A DNA stretch of 64,000 nucleotides from Aureispira sp. CCB-QB1 (lineage in GTDB: Bacteria > Bacteroidota > Bacteroidia > Chitinophagales > Saprospiraceae): contig NZ_JHBV01000041.1 in NCBI RefSeq assembly GCF_000724545.1, positions 310,001 to 374,000 of the forward strand. The letters are read 5' to 3'. The position numbers were made by a program, and so were the translations under genes. Shown piece by piece: positions 44,068-53,395 of this stretch (position 1 is the stretch's first letter; every line of letters begins with the position of its first letter). Under the pieces are notes generated by a model. The model was given only the letters and a program-made list of their open reading frames with translations. It was not told where the DNA came from and made no database searches.

Positions 44068-44604
44068 ATGATATTATCAGATAAGGAAATACTAAAAGCA
44101 ATTGAAAATAAAGAAATTGTAATCGAACCTTTTGACCCAAATTGCTTAGGTACTAATTCTTATGATGTACACTTGGGAAAATATCTAGCCACGTACAAAA
44201 ATCGTGTTCTAGATGCCAAAAAGCATAATGAAATTGAATCTTTTGAAATTCCAGACGAAGGTTTTGTCCTTCAATCAGGAATGCTTTACTTGGGGGTTAC
44301 CGAAGAATACACAGAAACACATAATTCTGTTCCTTTTTTAGAAGGAAAATCTAGTGTTGGACGTCTGGGGATTGATATTCATGCCACTGCTGGAAAAGGT
44401 GATGTTGGTTTTTGCAACACTTGGACATTAGAGATTTCATGTACTCACCCTGTTCGTGTATACAAAGGTATGCCTATTGGGCAATTAATTTATTTTATGG
44501 TACATGGCGACATAAAAACGTATTATAACAAAAAGCAAAACGCAAAATACAACGAACGTACCATCCGTCCTGTGGAGTCCATGATGTGGAAGAACAAGTT
44601 CTAA
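44068..44604 (+). CDS. dcd: dCTP deaminase
   Basis: A 178-residue trimeric-dUTPase-fold protein. It starts MILSDKEILKAIE. EGKSSVGRLGIDIHATAGKG (91-110) supplies the phosphate-binding S-x-x-R, and GFCNTWTLEI gives catalytic E122. It deaminates dCTP to dUTP for dTTP synthesis; the length suits this family. It lies 40 bp before the membrane-coiled-coil gene on the same strand. Confidence 0.93.
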   Translation: MILSDKEILKAIENKEIVIEPFDPNCLGTNSYDVHLGKYLATYKNRVLDAKKHNEIESFEIPDEGFVLQSGMLYLGVTEEYTETHNSVPFLEGKSSVGRLGIDIHATAGKGDVGFCNTWTLEISCTHPVRVYKGMPIGQLIYFMVHGDIKTYYNKKQNAKYNERTIRPVESMMWKNKF

Positions 44605-44644
44605 TAGGAACTCCTTTTGCTTTATTCTTAATTAATATGCGTCC

Positions 44645-45637
44645 ATGACCACTTTTCTTGTTATTGTTGGTACTTTTCTTCCTTTTTTGATAATTTTTGG
44701 AATTGTCATTCGAAAAAGTGCACGCATTCAAGAAAAGTTGCAACGCTTGGAAGAGGAACGCAACGAGTTGCAAGACCTCAACTCATTGCTAAAAATAGAA
44801 AAAGCAGAACTCCTAAAAAAACAAGCTCAACTAGATCAAGAACTTAGCTTAGCGATACAAAATAATAGCCAACAACAAGAAGCACTAGAGTTGTATGCTA
44901 CTCGACAAACGGAATTTCATATTATTAAATTTGGGCGAATTCCAGCTTGGGGTAGTCCTTCTTATAGTATTTCGGTAGATGCCTTGGGCAATGTCCTTTT
45001 TCATGGAAAAGAAGCGGTTCGGCTAATTGGCTTTTTTCAGTGGAAAATTTATAGGAAACGTATTCATAACCTTAATAACATTATCAAAAAATCAGGCTTT
45101 TTCGATATCAAAGAGCCTTCTTTTAAAAGTTCTATTGATAATATTTCGGGTGTTGTCATTGAAATTTATCTCAAAAATGGGTTTCACAAAAAAATTACTT
45201 ACGATCATGCTGCCAACTATCCTATAGACTTAGGTTTTTTGGAACGAAAGTTAGATATTATCTTAGGCACTCAAAAGCTTTGGCTTTATTGGGATCAAAA
45301 TGTTGTACAATTCTCTATTAAAAGAGGGCTTAACTACAAAGTTTCTTTTATTCTAAATCAAGGCTTGCTCTATACCATTTTAGGGGAAGAGTACTTTAGT
45401 GATGCGTATCAAGATGGCTGGGAAAGCCTCAATAAATTGGTGGTAGAATATGAGCACTTATTCTCAGAAGCAACCAACTATTCTTACCAAAGACACCCTC
45501 GTGACACGATCTGGGTAGAACTAGAAACTGGTTTTCGCTTTTTAATTCTCCCTGACAAACACAAAGAGCTTTACCATCGCTTTGCTAAAATTGTTGAAGA
45601 TTACGGCAATGAATTGCAAAGCAAGACCGAAAAGTAG
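44645..45637 (+). CDS. Membrane-anchored coiled-coil protein of unknown function
   Basis: A 330-residue protein. One N-terminal helix (FLVIVGTFLPFLIIFGIVI), then a coiled coil at about 25-85 (KLQRLEEERNELQDL...), then a soluble domain. Residues 95-215 resemble the DUF6438-type fold (ISVDALGNVLFHGKE, KSGFFDIKEP, an L-x-x-L-x-x-x-L-D-I-I-L segment), though I hold this loosely. The last 110 residues form another mixed domain. It may be co-transcribed with dcd. Confidence 0.55.
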   Translation: MTTFLVIVGTFLPFLIIFGIVIRKSARIQEKLQRLEEERNELQDLNSLLKIEKAELLKKQAQLDQELSLAIQNNSQQQEALELYATRQTEFHIIKFGRIPAWGSPSYSISVDALGNVLFHGKEAVRLIGFFQWKIYRKRIHNLNNIIKKSGFFDIKEPSFKSSIDNISGVVIEIYLKNGFHKKITYDHAANYPIDLGFLERKLDIILGTQKLWLYWDQNVVQFSIKRGLNYKVSFILNQGLLYTILGEEYFSDAYQDGWESLNKLVVEYEHLFSEATNYSYQRHPRDTIWVELETGFRFLILPDKHKELYHRFAKIVEDYGNELQSKTEK

Positions 45638-45775
45638 GCTAAAGGGAGGAACTTTTTTGTAAAGATGTCTGTTCCCAATCTTAGTTATTGCTAATCATAG
45701 TCATAACACCCCGTTCCATAAATCCTTATTTACATCCCCTAAGTAACATTTTAAACACTTCTACAAATCTATCCC

Positions 45776-46723
45776 ATGGAATCTATAGAAATAAATTTGG
45801 ACCTTCCTCCCAAAGAAAGGTGGCATTTTGCAGCTAACTATCGTACAGAAATCAACGAAATTATCGCTTGTTATTGGGTAGATTTAGCAGATTATGTAGC
45901 ACTTATAGAAAGCGTCTTAGATAACTACAAAGCATTATTTATTCCCTCGAGTTATCTCGAAGAGATTGAGTGCATTGCCAATTATTGTGATTATACTGCC
46001 GATCAAATACTGATTGCTAATTTATATTACGACATTGTCAAGTTTGCTTTTGCTTGTACTGCCTTTGCTTTTGAAAAAGACGGTAGCATATGGCATGCCC
46101 GTAATCTAGATTGGTGGACAGAAAATGACGTTTTAAAGAAATACACCAAAATTTTTACGTTTACCAAAGGTGGTCAGACTGTTTTTCAATCCATTGGTTG
46201 GGTTGGTTTCGTTGGTGTTCTTTCAGGCATTAAACCTCACCGATTTTCAATTACCTTAAATGCAATCGTGAGCGATGAACCTCCTATGATGGCAAAGCCT
46301 GTTAGCTTCTTACTTAGAGAAGTTCTTGAAGGAGATTATCACTTTCAACAAGCGCAAAACATGCTTGAACAAACCACTATTGTTTGCGATTGTTTATTAC
46401 TACTATCTGGAACAACTGCTGGGCAAATGCTCGTTATTGAACGAACACCTCAATCAAGTAAAACTAGACAAGCTGCCAATGGTTTTATTATTGTTACCAA
46501 TGATTATAAAAAAATCAACTACAAAAGCAATAACCAAAGTGCTCTCAAAGACACGTCATGTGGTCGGTATAATCGCACACAGTTGTTGCTAGAGCGAGAA
46601 CTTCCTTCCAATCCAATGGATTGCTTTTCCATCTTAAATGACAAAGCTGTTAAAATGCAAATCACAGTGCAACAAATGGTTTTTAATCCCCAGCAAGGAC
46701 TCCTTGAAATTAAAGTTCCTTAA
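45776..46723 (+). CDS. NAAA/acid-ceramidase-like N-terminal-nucleophile hydrolase
   Basis: A 315-residue protein. The first 90 residues match the NAAA beta-chain region (IEINLDLPPKERW, then ILIANLYYDIVKFAFAC). C94 in ACTAFAF would be the nucleophile exposed by self-cleavage, followed by HARNLDWW with R109 and D112, the remaining active-site residues, then the SIGWVGFVGVLSGIKPHRFSITLNA strand region. Mammalian relatives hydrolyse N-acylethanolamines and ceramides. There is no signal peptide here, so it would act in the cytoplasm. The substrate is not known. Confidence 0.75.
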   Translation: MESIEINLDLPPKERWHFAANYRTEINEIIACYWVDLADYVALIESVLDNYKALFIPSSYLEEIECIANYCDYTADQILIANLYYDIVKFAFACTAFAFEKDGSIWHARNLDWWTENDVLKKYTKIFTFTKGGQTVFQSIGWVGFVGVLSGIKPHRFSITLNAIVSDEPPMMAKPVSFLLREVLEGDYHFQQAQNMLEQTTIVCDCLLLLSGTTAGQMLVIERTPQSSKTRQAANGFIIVTNDYKKINYKSNNQSALKDTSCGRYNRTQLLLERELPSNPMDCFSILNDKAVKMQITVQQMVFNPQQGLLEIKVP

Positions 46724-46766
46724 AATACAAGGCAACTAGGGCAATTACAATTAAATCCCATTAATT

Positions 46767-48410
46767 CTAATGCAACACTAAGAACAAGACTTGTGCAATA
46801 ACAATCTTCATAATCAATGCCAACGGAAACATCATGGCATAACCAAATACAGGAATTCTATTTTTTGTTCTTGAGGCTGCAAAATCCAGAATAGCAGGCT
46901 GATTGGATACCATACCCATCAGAAAACTAAATGGTAATTTTATAATTTTATAACCTACAAATAAAATAGATAATGCTGTCAGTAGGCTGATAACAGCACT
47001 TGCTCCAAACACATAAATGCCTTCCATAGAAAAGCTATCAATAAAAGAATTGCCAGAACGAACCCCAATGGCAGTCAATAACAAAATCAATCCTATCTGT
47101 TCTAAAGTAACATTGGCAGAATATGGCAGCGACCAGACAATTGGTCCCGTTCTTCGCAAGGCTCCTAAAATTAGTCCTACAATTAAAGGACCTCCCGCAT
47201 AGCCTAGCTTAAAGCTAAAGCTTGATCCTAGGTTTAATTCAATAGTTCCTAAAATTAATCCCAAACCAATTCCTAGTCCAAAAGAAAATAGATTTACTTT
47301 ACTAGATGCTTGATAAGAGTCCCCAAAAAGTTTAGACAATTTTTTAATATCGTCCCTTTGTGCAACAAATCGAATTCGATCTCCCAACTCTAAAATCGTA
47401 TCCCCATTTGCCAGCATATCAACATCTCCCCTTCTAATTCGTGTGATTTTAGCATAATATTTTTCCTCTAAATTTAGGGATGCAATAGAACGTCCAGCCA
47501 CTTCTGGATTTGATACAAAAATTCTAGTGGTATCAAAATTAGAACGATCGTAAACCATAAGAGAGTCGGTTTCTTTTCCTAAGACTTGTTTCAACCTAGT
47601 CAACTCTTCTTGATTCCCAACTACAGTCAAAATATCCCCCAACAAAAAATGGGTATCTCGGCTAATTAAGTCCATCTTTTCATCTCGTATAATCCGACAA
47701 AAGGCAACTTTCCATTGATGTTTTTTTAACAACTCTCTAAGTTTGATATGCGTTGCCTCCACCTCACTTACTTCTATAGATATGCGCTTCAGTTCTTGTT
47801 CCAAAGGATAATGATCCTGCAAGTTTAGTTTTTCTTTTTCATAATTAATCCGAAATACTTTTTCCATAACAATAATGGCAATAATACCTCCTAAAACGCC
47901 CATTGGATAAGAAAAAGAGTAGCCTACGACTAGCTCTTGCGTTAATTCTGCAGCTTGCTCCTTCGGAAAAGTATTGCTCATATAATCAATTACTCCTGCT
48001 AAAGCAGCTGTATTGGTGGTACTTCCTGCATACGCTCCTGTAATCGTAGCAGCAGAAAAGCCAAATAAATACCATAAGGTAGCTGCTATACATCCCGATA
48101 AAATGAGCATGGATATAATAAACAGAAAATCTCGAATGCCATTTTTGCGATAAGATTCAAAAAAAGCTGGTCCCGAACTCAAGCCTATAGAATAGACATA
48201 AATCGACAACCCAAGCAATAAAACAATTTCTGGAATTTGTAATTGAGCATCTATAGCACCAAAAAACAATCCTGTAAACAAAATGGCAGCAACGCCTAAA
48301 GAATTTCCTTTGATGGATATATTACCAATTAAATACCCTAAAGAAGCAACAACAAAAAGCAACAACAAGGGATATTCTGCGAGGATTTGAATCATTGTTA
48401 ATCGTATCAT
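46767..48410 (-). CDS. AspT/YidE-family membrane transporter
   Basis: A 547-residue protein. Two blocks of five to six membrane helices (about 10-180 and 375-545) flank a cytoplasmic pair of RCK_C/TrkA_C domains (ISRDTHFLLGDILTVVGNQEEL; MLANGDTILELGDRIRFVAQRDDI). This is the arrangement of aspartate:alanine exchangers and YidE/YbjL. The transported ion or solute cannot be told from sequence. ATG 48395 is an alternative start. A MITE-like copy touches its start. Confidence 0.85.
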   Translation of the reverse strand: MIRLTMIQILAEYPLLLLFVVASLGYLIGNISIKGNSLGVAAILFTGLFFGAIDAQLQIPEIVLLLGLSIYVYSIGLSSGPAFFESYRKNGIRDFLFIISMLILSGCIAATLWYLFGFSAATITGAYAGSTTNTAALAGVIDYMSNTFPKEQAAELTQELVVGYSFSYPMGVLGGIIAIIVMEKVFRINYEKEKLNLQDHYPLEQELKRISIEVSEVEATHIKLRELLKKHQWKVAFCRIIRDEKMDLISRDTHFLLGDILTVVGNQEELTRLKQVLGKETDSLMVYDRSNFDTTRIFVSNPEVAGRSIASLNLEEKYYAKITRIRRGDVDMLANGDTILELGDRIRFVAQRDDIKKLSKLFGDSYQASSKVNLFSFGLGIGLGLILGTIELNLGSSFSFKLGYAGGPLIVGLILGALRRTGPIVWSLPYSANVTLEQIGLILLLTAIGVRSGNSFIDSFSMEGIYVFGASAVISLLTALSILFVGYKIIKLPFSFLMGMVSNQPAILDFAASRTKNRIPVFGYAMMFPLALIMKIVIAQVLFLVLH

Positions 48411-48503
48411 TAGTTCGCTTGAACTACACAGTAGCAGCTAACTAAGCTTGCGAGCTCACGAAGCAAAACAAGTTAAAAACTAAAAATTAGTCAACTATTA
48501 TTG
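48411..48503 (-). repeat. MITE-like element, copy D (degenerate)
   Basis: A TTAGTTCGCTTGA-like end at 48411 and a TAGTCAACTATTATTG end on the right. Inside are a shortened cassette (CACAGTAGCAGCTAACT) and a GCGAGCTCACGAAGC module. No clear target duplication. It abuts the start codon of the transporter gene. Confidence 0.5.
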
Positions 48504-48553
48504 TTATTGTATAATAGCTATTTTATCTTTCTAAAGAAGTTAAATTCAAAGAT

Positions 48554-48585
48554 GGGAAAAATTCCCAATAATAAGCAATTATTGG
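48554..48585 (-). terminator. Probable terminator after moaA
   Basis: On the minus strand CCAATAAT/ATTATTGG with a 5-base loop, then GAATTTTTCCC. Only a short T-run follows. Confidence 0.45.
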
Positions 48586-48594
48586 ATTCAATGT

Positions 48595-49584
48595 TTAGCC
48601 ACCAATCAAAATCATAGAGCGATTTTGTCCATGATTTTCTGGTTTAGAAAATGCTTCTAAACTCTCCCAACCACCTCTAGCAGGTGCTTTTGACTGAATA
48701 CTTTTCAGAATAATTGGTCGAATATCTTCCCCTGCTCGAAATGGCGTTAATAAATCTGTTTCGCTGGTTGAAAACAAGCAGTTTTTAATTCGTCCATTCG
48801 CTGTTAAACGGATTCGATTGCACGTACCACAAAACGGATTTGTAATTGTACTAATAATAGCAAACGATCCTTGATACCCTCGTACTTTATAGTTAACAGC
48901 AGTATCGTTGGGTTTATCTGCTATCCGAAGGATATTGTTTTCATTGTAATAATTAGTTGCTTTCTCTACAATTTCTGCTAACGAGATACCTTTTTTCCAA
49001 TCCCATTGATTTCCATCAAAGGGCATAAACTCTATAAATTGAATTTGTAAATTTTGAGCCTTGGTCAATTCTATAAAATCAATAATTTCGTCAAAATTAA
49101 TGGCACGCATCAAAACAACATTAATCTTTACATGAAAGCCTTCTGCTAATAATAAATCAATATTTTGGCGTACTTTCTGAAAATCATCTCGCTTGGTGAC
49201 CAAAGCAAATTTATCCCGATCCAATGTATCCAAACTAATGTTAACAGCCTTTAGTCCTGCTTTTTTAAATGCCGCAACAAACCGATCTACAATAATTCCG
49301 TTTGTTGTAATTGCTAATTCTACAGGGAGTGCTCCGAGTGCTTCTATAATAATAGTGGCATCTTTGCGGACTAATGGTTCTCCACCTGTTAGGCGAATTT
49401 TTTTCACGCCCATTTCGACAAATGTGGTAGCAATTGACAAAATTTCCTCATAAGTCATCAAGTGCGACTTAGGAGCCAACTCTACTCCTTCCTCAGGCAT
49501 GCAATAAAAACAGCGTAAATTACAACGCTCTGTCAAAGAAATGCGTAGATAATCATGTATTCTATTATGTTGGTCCTTAATCAT
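48595..49584 (-). CDS. moaA: GTP 3',8-cyclase MoaA
   Basis: A 329-residue radical-SAM enzyme. The first cluster motif is CNLRCFYC at 21-28, SAM-binding TGGEP lies near 66-70, the second 4Fe-4S cluster is FCGTCNRIRLTANG with a third Cys in IKNCLF, and the protein ends in GG as functional MoaA does. It converts GTP to 3',8-cyclo-7,8-dihydro-GTP, the first step of molybdopterin synthesis. The gene begins 34 bp after xdhC, in the same direction; the pair suggests cofactor supply for a molybdenum hydroxylase such as xanthine dehydrogenase, not encoded here. Confidence 0.95.
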   Translation of the reverse strand: MIKDQHNRIHDYLRISLTERCNLRCFYCMPEEGVELAPKSHLMTYEEILSIATTFVEMGVKKIRLTGGEPLVRKDATIIIEALGALPVELAITTNGIIVDRFVAAFKKAGLKAVNISLDTLDRDKFALVTKRDDFQKVRQNIDLLLAEGFHVKINVVLMRAINFDEIIDFIELTKAQNLQIQFIEFMPFDGNQWDWKKGISLAEIVEKATNYYNENNILRIADKPNDTAVNYKVRGYQGSFAIISTITNPFCGTCNRIRLTANGRIKNCLFSTSETDLLTPFRAGEDIRPIILKSIQSKAPARGGWESLEAFSKPENHGQNRSMILIGG

Positions 49585-49618
49585 TAATCCCTATTTTCCT
49601 TCTAAGATTTTTTTTTCT

Positions 49619-50587
49619 CTAATTGATTCGATTTCTAATGTCTATCATTTCTGCCGCTACGCTCACGGCAATTTCTGCTGGGCTTTTGCATTTGATAGGA
49701 ATGCCTATTGGCGTTTTGACCCGCTCAAAATCTGCTTCTGAATAACCTTTTTCTAGCAATATAGTTCGAATTCGATTGACTTTAACTTGGCTTGCCATCA
49801 TTCCAATATAACAAGCCTCTTTTCGAATTAACTGACTCAATATCAATGTATCTAAAGCACTAGAAAAGCTCATAATGACAATATAATCTCGTTTTGTACT
49901 TGGAACAAAATTAGCTACTTTTTTATAGTTGGTTATAATTTTTTTAGAAATAAATTCGTCATATTCCTCTGTTGGCAAATCGGCTCGGTTGTCAATTAAG
50001 ACCACCTTAAAATTAAGCCACGCAAGTTGGCGGCACAATGCTAAGCCCACATGCCCTCCTCCGATTAAATAGACTCGATCTTGATTGTTTATTATAAAAC
50101 GATAGGTCCAATTTTCAATAGAACTAAAAGTATATTCAAACTTAGGCATTGCCCCATTCGCTTCCTCTACAACTAGCGTATTATCAGCAGCCAACACCAA
50201 ATGATAATCTTTTTCATCTGTACAAGCCCATACTATTTTCTCAACGAATGCCTTGTGTTCTCTATTCAAAAAGAAAGTCAGGACTGTCTGTTCACCAGAA
50301 CAAGACAGACCCGACCATTTACTTCTATCACTTTTATCATGGACTAGTTGCTGCCGAGTACAAGTATTGGTTGTAGTTTTTAATAATTTTTTGCATACTT
50401 CTACTTGTTTGTATTCCATAGCACCACCGCCTATTGTTCCGTACATACTAGCATCTTCACTCACCGCCATATAATGTCCTTGTCGCCCAGGGCTACTCCC
50501 TATACTTTCGGCAACAAACATTAGAGCAACCCGTTGATTGGCATTGATTTTTTGAGCAACAAATTTCCATAATTGTACTTCTTTCAT
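49619..50587 (-). CDS. xdhC: XdhC-family molybdenum cofactor insertion chaperone
   Basis: A 322-residue protein. The N-terminal XdhC_CoxI domain reads VALMFVAESIGSSPGRQGHYMAV, GTIGGGAMEY and a SGLSCSGEQTVLTFF segment. The C-terminal Rossmann domain has YLIGGGHVGLALCRQLAWL and KVVLIDNRADLPTEEYD. Such proteins receive molybdenum cofactor, promote its sulfuration and insert it into xanthine dehydrogenase. Co-direction with moaA and closeness to urate-degradation genes supports a role in purine breakdown. Confidence 0.9.
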   Translation of the reverse strand: MKEVQLWKFVAQKINANQRVALMFVAESIGSSPGRQGHYMAVSEDASMYGTIGGGAMEYKQVEVCKKLLKTTTNTCTRQQLVHDKSDRSKWSGLSCSGEQTVLTFFLNREHKAFVEKIVWACTDEKDYHLVLAADNTLVVEEANGAMPKFEYTFSSIENWTYRFIINNQDRVYLIGGGHVGLALCRQLAWLNFKVVLIDNRADLPTEEYDEFISKKIITNYKKVANFVPSTKRDYIVIMSFSSALDTLILSQLIRKEACYIGMMASQVKVNRIRTILLEKGYSEADFERVKTPIGIPIKCKSPAEIAVSVAAEMIDIRNRIN

Positions 50588-50655
50588 TCAATAATTGTTT
50601 GAATTTGTGAGGTGCTTTTTTCCCTTTAGTTAGATTAGCAATTATTTATTAGCAC

Positions 50656-50677
50656 TTCTGCGGTGCTACTGCATGGT
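50656..50677 (-). repeat. GC-rich 22-bp cassette, stand-alone copy
   Basis: On the minus strand ACCATGCAGTAG...CCGCAGAA, length 22. It lies in the gap between the DUF6986 and xdhC genes. Confidence 0.6.
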
Positions 50678-50711
50678 TCTAACAAACTATTGGCTTCTTA
50701 TAATGATTTGA

Positions 50712-52142
50712 TTATTGTGCACGGCGACCTTTTAATATTGCTAAAAAAGAACGACTTCGAATCTCTTCTAGTGTCAATCCTGTTGCCATTGCTTCCTCTT
50801 CTGAAATTGCACCACTATTCATTCCTTTCAAGAAATAATTCAACAAGCCTTGCCCCGTTGCCGCATCATCAAAAATATCTGTTGTCAAGGTTGCTCTAGC
50901 TGCCTTATCAATAAAATTTTTCAACCGCAAAGCTGCATCGCTATAACTTTCCAAGAAAAAGGCATAAACAGCCGCATAACGAGCAATAAATTGCGCAGGG
51001 TGTAAATCCCATCCTTGATAAAATCCATTCCAAAGAGAATGACGGACATGGTCATAGCCCATTTTCCAAGCACGATGTACAATCTCTGTATTTTCTTTTA
51101 ATTGAGCATAACTTAGCTCCTCTCCTCGATGAGGCCCTACAGGCATTACATTTGTTGCTCCATCCGACAACCAAATTCCAGTATGTGCCAAGGCTACTTT
51201 TGTCATATGGTGCGCAAAATCACAAACAGGATGATCCATTGTTTGGTACTTAGCAGTGATACTACAAGAAGCCGTATAATCATAAGTTCCAAAATGGCAG
51301 GCAATTAAACGCCCTTTGCTAGCACGGATAAAACGCATTAAAGGATTTCGACCTTCCTCTCCCATAATAGATTGCGTTGTCTCAACCATCATTTCCATTT
51401 TTAAAGTCCCTTTAGCAATGCCATTAGCAGCCTCCAACCATTCAAACAACTGCACTAATGCTTCTACTTGCCCTTCAATGGTTACTTTTGGGAGCATTAC
51501 AACAAAATTTTCAGGCAATTGCCCGCCCGTTGCTGCGCAAAGTGTGCTAATAAAAATATCTAGGGTGCGAATTCCTCTCTCTTTTAAATCTTCACTAAAA
51601 GGCTTGATTCGTATACCAATAAAAGGCGGCAAGGTTCCTTCTTGCATCCCTTTAGCAACTTCTTCCGCCGCTCTAGCTGCTGTTGCATCTTCCTCTTCGT
51701 CACTTCTATTACCAAAACCATCCTCAAAATCAATTCTAAAATCTTCTAAAGGCTCATGCTCTAATTTTGCAACTAACTTATTGTAGACGGTATAAGCCAA
51801 CCAATGAGGTTCTTTTTTCCGTTCCACCTCTGGCAAATTATCCAATCGTTCTTGAAGAATTTGAATTTCATTAGTACTCGTAGGCAAATGTTCCCAACCT
51901 TCCAGTTTTAACACACGACCCAATACACAAAAATTAGGTGCATAATATTTTAAACTACTGATAGCTTTGGTTTGTAATTTGGTAACAATTGTTGCATCAA
52001 AAAGATTAGCACCACCATATACAGTATGTACTGGTTGTCGGTCTGCTCGATCGCCTTTATAAATTTGTTGAAAAGCAAGGTTATGTTTGCTTAACTCGTT
52101 GGTAACAGCACTTTTTTGTACTGGGGTTATTGATAATTTCAT
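50712..52142 (-). CDS. DUF6986 family, CitE/HpcH-like aldolase
   Basis: A 476-residue TIM-barrel-type protein. DFEDGFGNR at 138-146, RIKPF at about 178-182, VMLPKV, MMVETTQSIM at 251-260 and HFGTYDYTAS at 283-291 resemble the metal-binding and acyl-CoA-site motifs of the HpcH/HpaI/citrate-lyase-beta superfamily. Its position between xdhC and the uraH-uraD-alc genes matches the DUF6986 family's frequent association with allantoin breakdown. It could act on glyoxylate or ureidoglycolate; this is inference, as the family has no established reaction that I can name. Confidence 0.7.
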   Translation of the reverse strand: MKLSITPVQKSAVTNELSKHNLAFQQIYKGDRADRQPVHTVYGGANLFDATIVTKLQTKAISSLKYYAPNFCVLGRVLKLEGWEHLPTSTNEIQILQERLDNLPEVERKKEPHWLAYTVYNKLVAKLEHEPLEDFRIDFEDGFGNRSDEEEDATAARAAEEVAKGMQEGTLPPFIGIRIKPFSEDLKERGIRTLDIFISTLCAATGGQLPENFVVMLPKVTIEGQVEALVQLFEWLEAANGIAKGTLKMEMMVETTQSIMGEEGRNPLMRFIRASKGRLIACHFGTYDYTASCSITAKYQTMDHPVCDFAHHMTKVALAHTGIWLSDGATNVMPVGPHRGEELSYAQLKENTEIVHRAWKMGYDHVRHSLWNGFYQGWDLHPAQFIARYAAVYAFFLESYSDAALRLKNFIDKAARATLTTDIFDDAATGQGLLNYFLKGMNSGAISEEEAMATGLTLEEIRSRSFLAILKGRRAQ

Positions 52143-52361
52143 ATATTACTGTATCGTTAGTTTAACAATGGAGAATTCTACTTAGACATTAAAAAAAGCA
52201 AACACTGCCCCCTTCAGTCTAAACTTTATTCCAAGATAAAAATAAAAAGATAGGACTTTTAAAGCTAAAAAAAAATACCTTCTGTATATTTTCGGCAAAA
52301 AAGGAATTTCTTGTTTTTGAACGATTACTTTTTTTGTTTGACCATAATTTTTTTTAGATCT

Positions 52362-53222
52362 ATGCAATTCTTAGTCTGGCTCCAAAAGCCTTATCCTGTT
52401 TTAGAGACCTTCTTTCAAAAAGAAGTTTTAGCCTGTAGCTTTGGGCTATTTATTTATCTATTTTTAACACTTTTTCAACCATTCAATATACAAGATATTG
52501 CTAGCCAAGAATCTAGATACATTTTAGGTTTTGGAATTGTTACAACAGTTTTCATGAGTATCAATTACTCCTTCTTTCCCCTTCTTTTCCCTGTTTGGTT
52601 TCACAAAGAATCTTGGACAGTTGGCAAAGCACTATTGTTTATTATTTTTAATATTCTATGTATCGCATTCGGCAATTATTATTACCATATTTTCAGCACT
52701 GGAAATGACCTTTATATTTTTGATTTAAGCAGCTTCCTATTCATGACGACTATGGTTGGTATTTTTCCTGTACTTTTTTTTCTTTTCACAACCGAACTCT
52801 TATTATCCAAACAATTAATAAAAGAAGCCAATACTATCAACAAGCAACTTGTAATCGAACAAAAAAATAATTCAGCAACCTCCGTCATTCATTCAATCCA
52901 ATTGCAAGGAAAAGCATCTACTGATTGCCTAAACTTAGACTTGCAACAGTTTCTATTTGCTCAATCCGAAGGCAATTACTCTAAAATACACTATTTTAAA
53001 AATGATTTTCTACAAACCAAACTACTTAGAGTATCCTTAAAAGAATTAGAAATACAATTCAAACAATACACTGAAATTATCCGATGTCATCGCTCTTTTA
53101 TTGTTAACAAAAATCATATTGCCTCTCTATCTGGCAATGCTCGTTCATGCAATATTCATTTTATCAATAGTAACCTAACCGTTCCTGTTTCTAGAAGCTT
53201 CTCCAAAGAGAAATTGATTTAA
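52362..53222 (+). CDS. Membrane LytTR transcription regulator
   Basis: ATG 52362 gives MQFLVWLQKPYPVLE; an in-frame upstream start (52311) would add 17 hydrophobic residues. Of 286 residues, four membrane helices fill about 25-150, then a LytTR DNA-binding domain occupies the last 100 (LNLDLQQFLFAQSEGNYSKIHYF, EIIRCHRSFIVNKNHI). There is no receiver domain, so it is a one-component membrane regulator. It lies divergent from the DUF6986 gene and upstream of the CxxCH lipoprotein. Confidence 0.85.
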   Translation: MQFLVWLQKPYPVLETFFQKEVLACSFGLFIYLFLTLFQPFNIQDIASQESRYILGFGIVTTVFMSINYSFFPLLFPVWFHKESWTVGKALLFIIFNILCIAFGNYYYHIFSTGNDLYIFDLSSFLFMTTMVGIFPVLFFLFTTELLLSKQLIKEANTINKQLVIEQKNNSATSVIHSIQLQGKASTDCLNLDLQQFLFAQSEGNYSKIHYFKNDFLQTKLLRVSLKELEIQFKQYTEIIRCHRSFIVNKNHIASLSGNARSCNIHFINSNLTVPVSRSFSKEKLI

Positions 53223-53395
53223 TGAAAAACGCTCCATAAATGCTAACCTATTAAAAATGTACTTTCTAAACGCATTCTTAGAACAGAGATTCCCATTTAT
53301 CCCTTTCATTTCCCATCTATCACAAAGACTTGATTGTAACGTATTTTAGTTTTTATATTGGAGCTTTATTCTTCAACCACAAAATTTAATCTACG

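Noticed and set aside
43814-44071. An 85-codon frame ending at dcd
   Set aside because: It contains the GC-rich cassette, has no ATG start in a sensible place and no recognisable protein.
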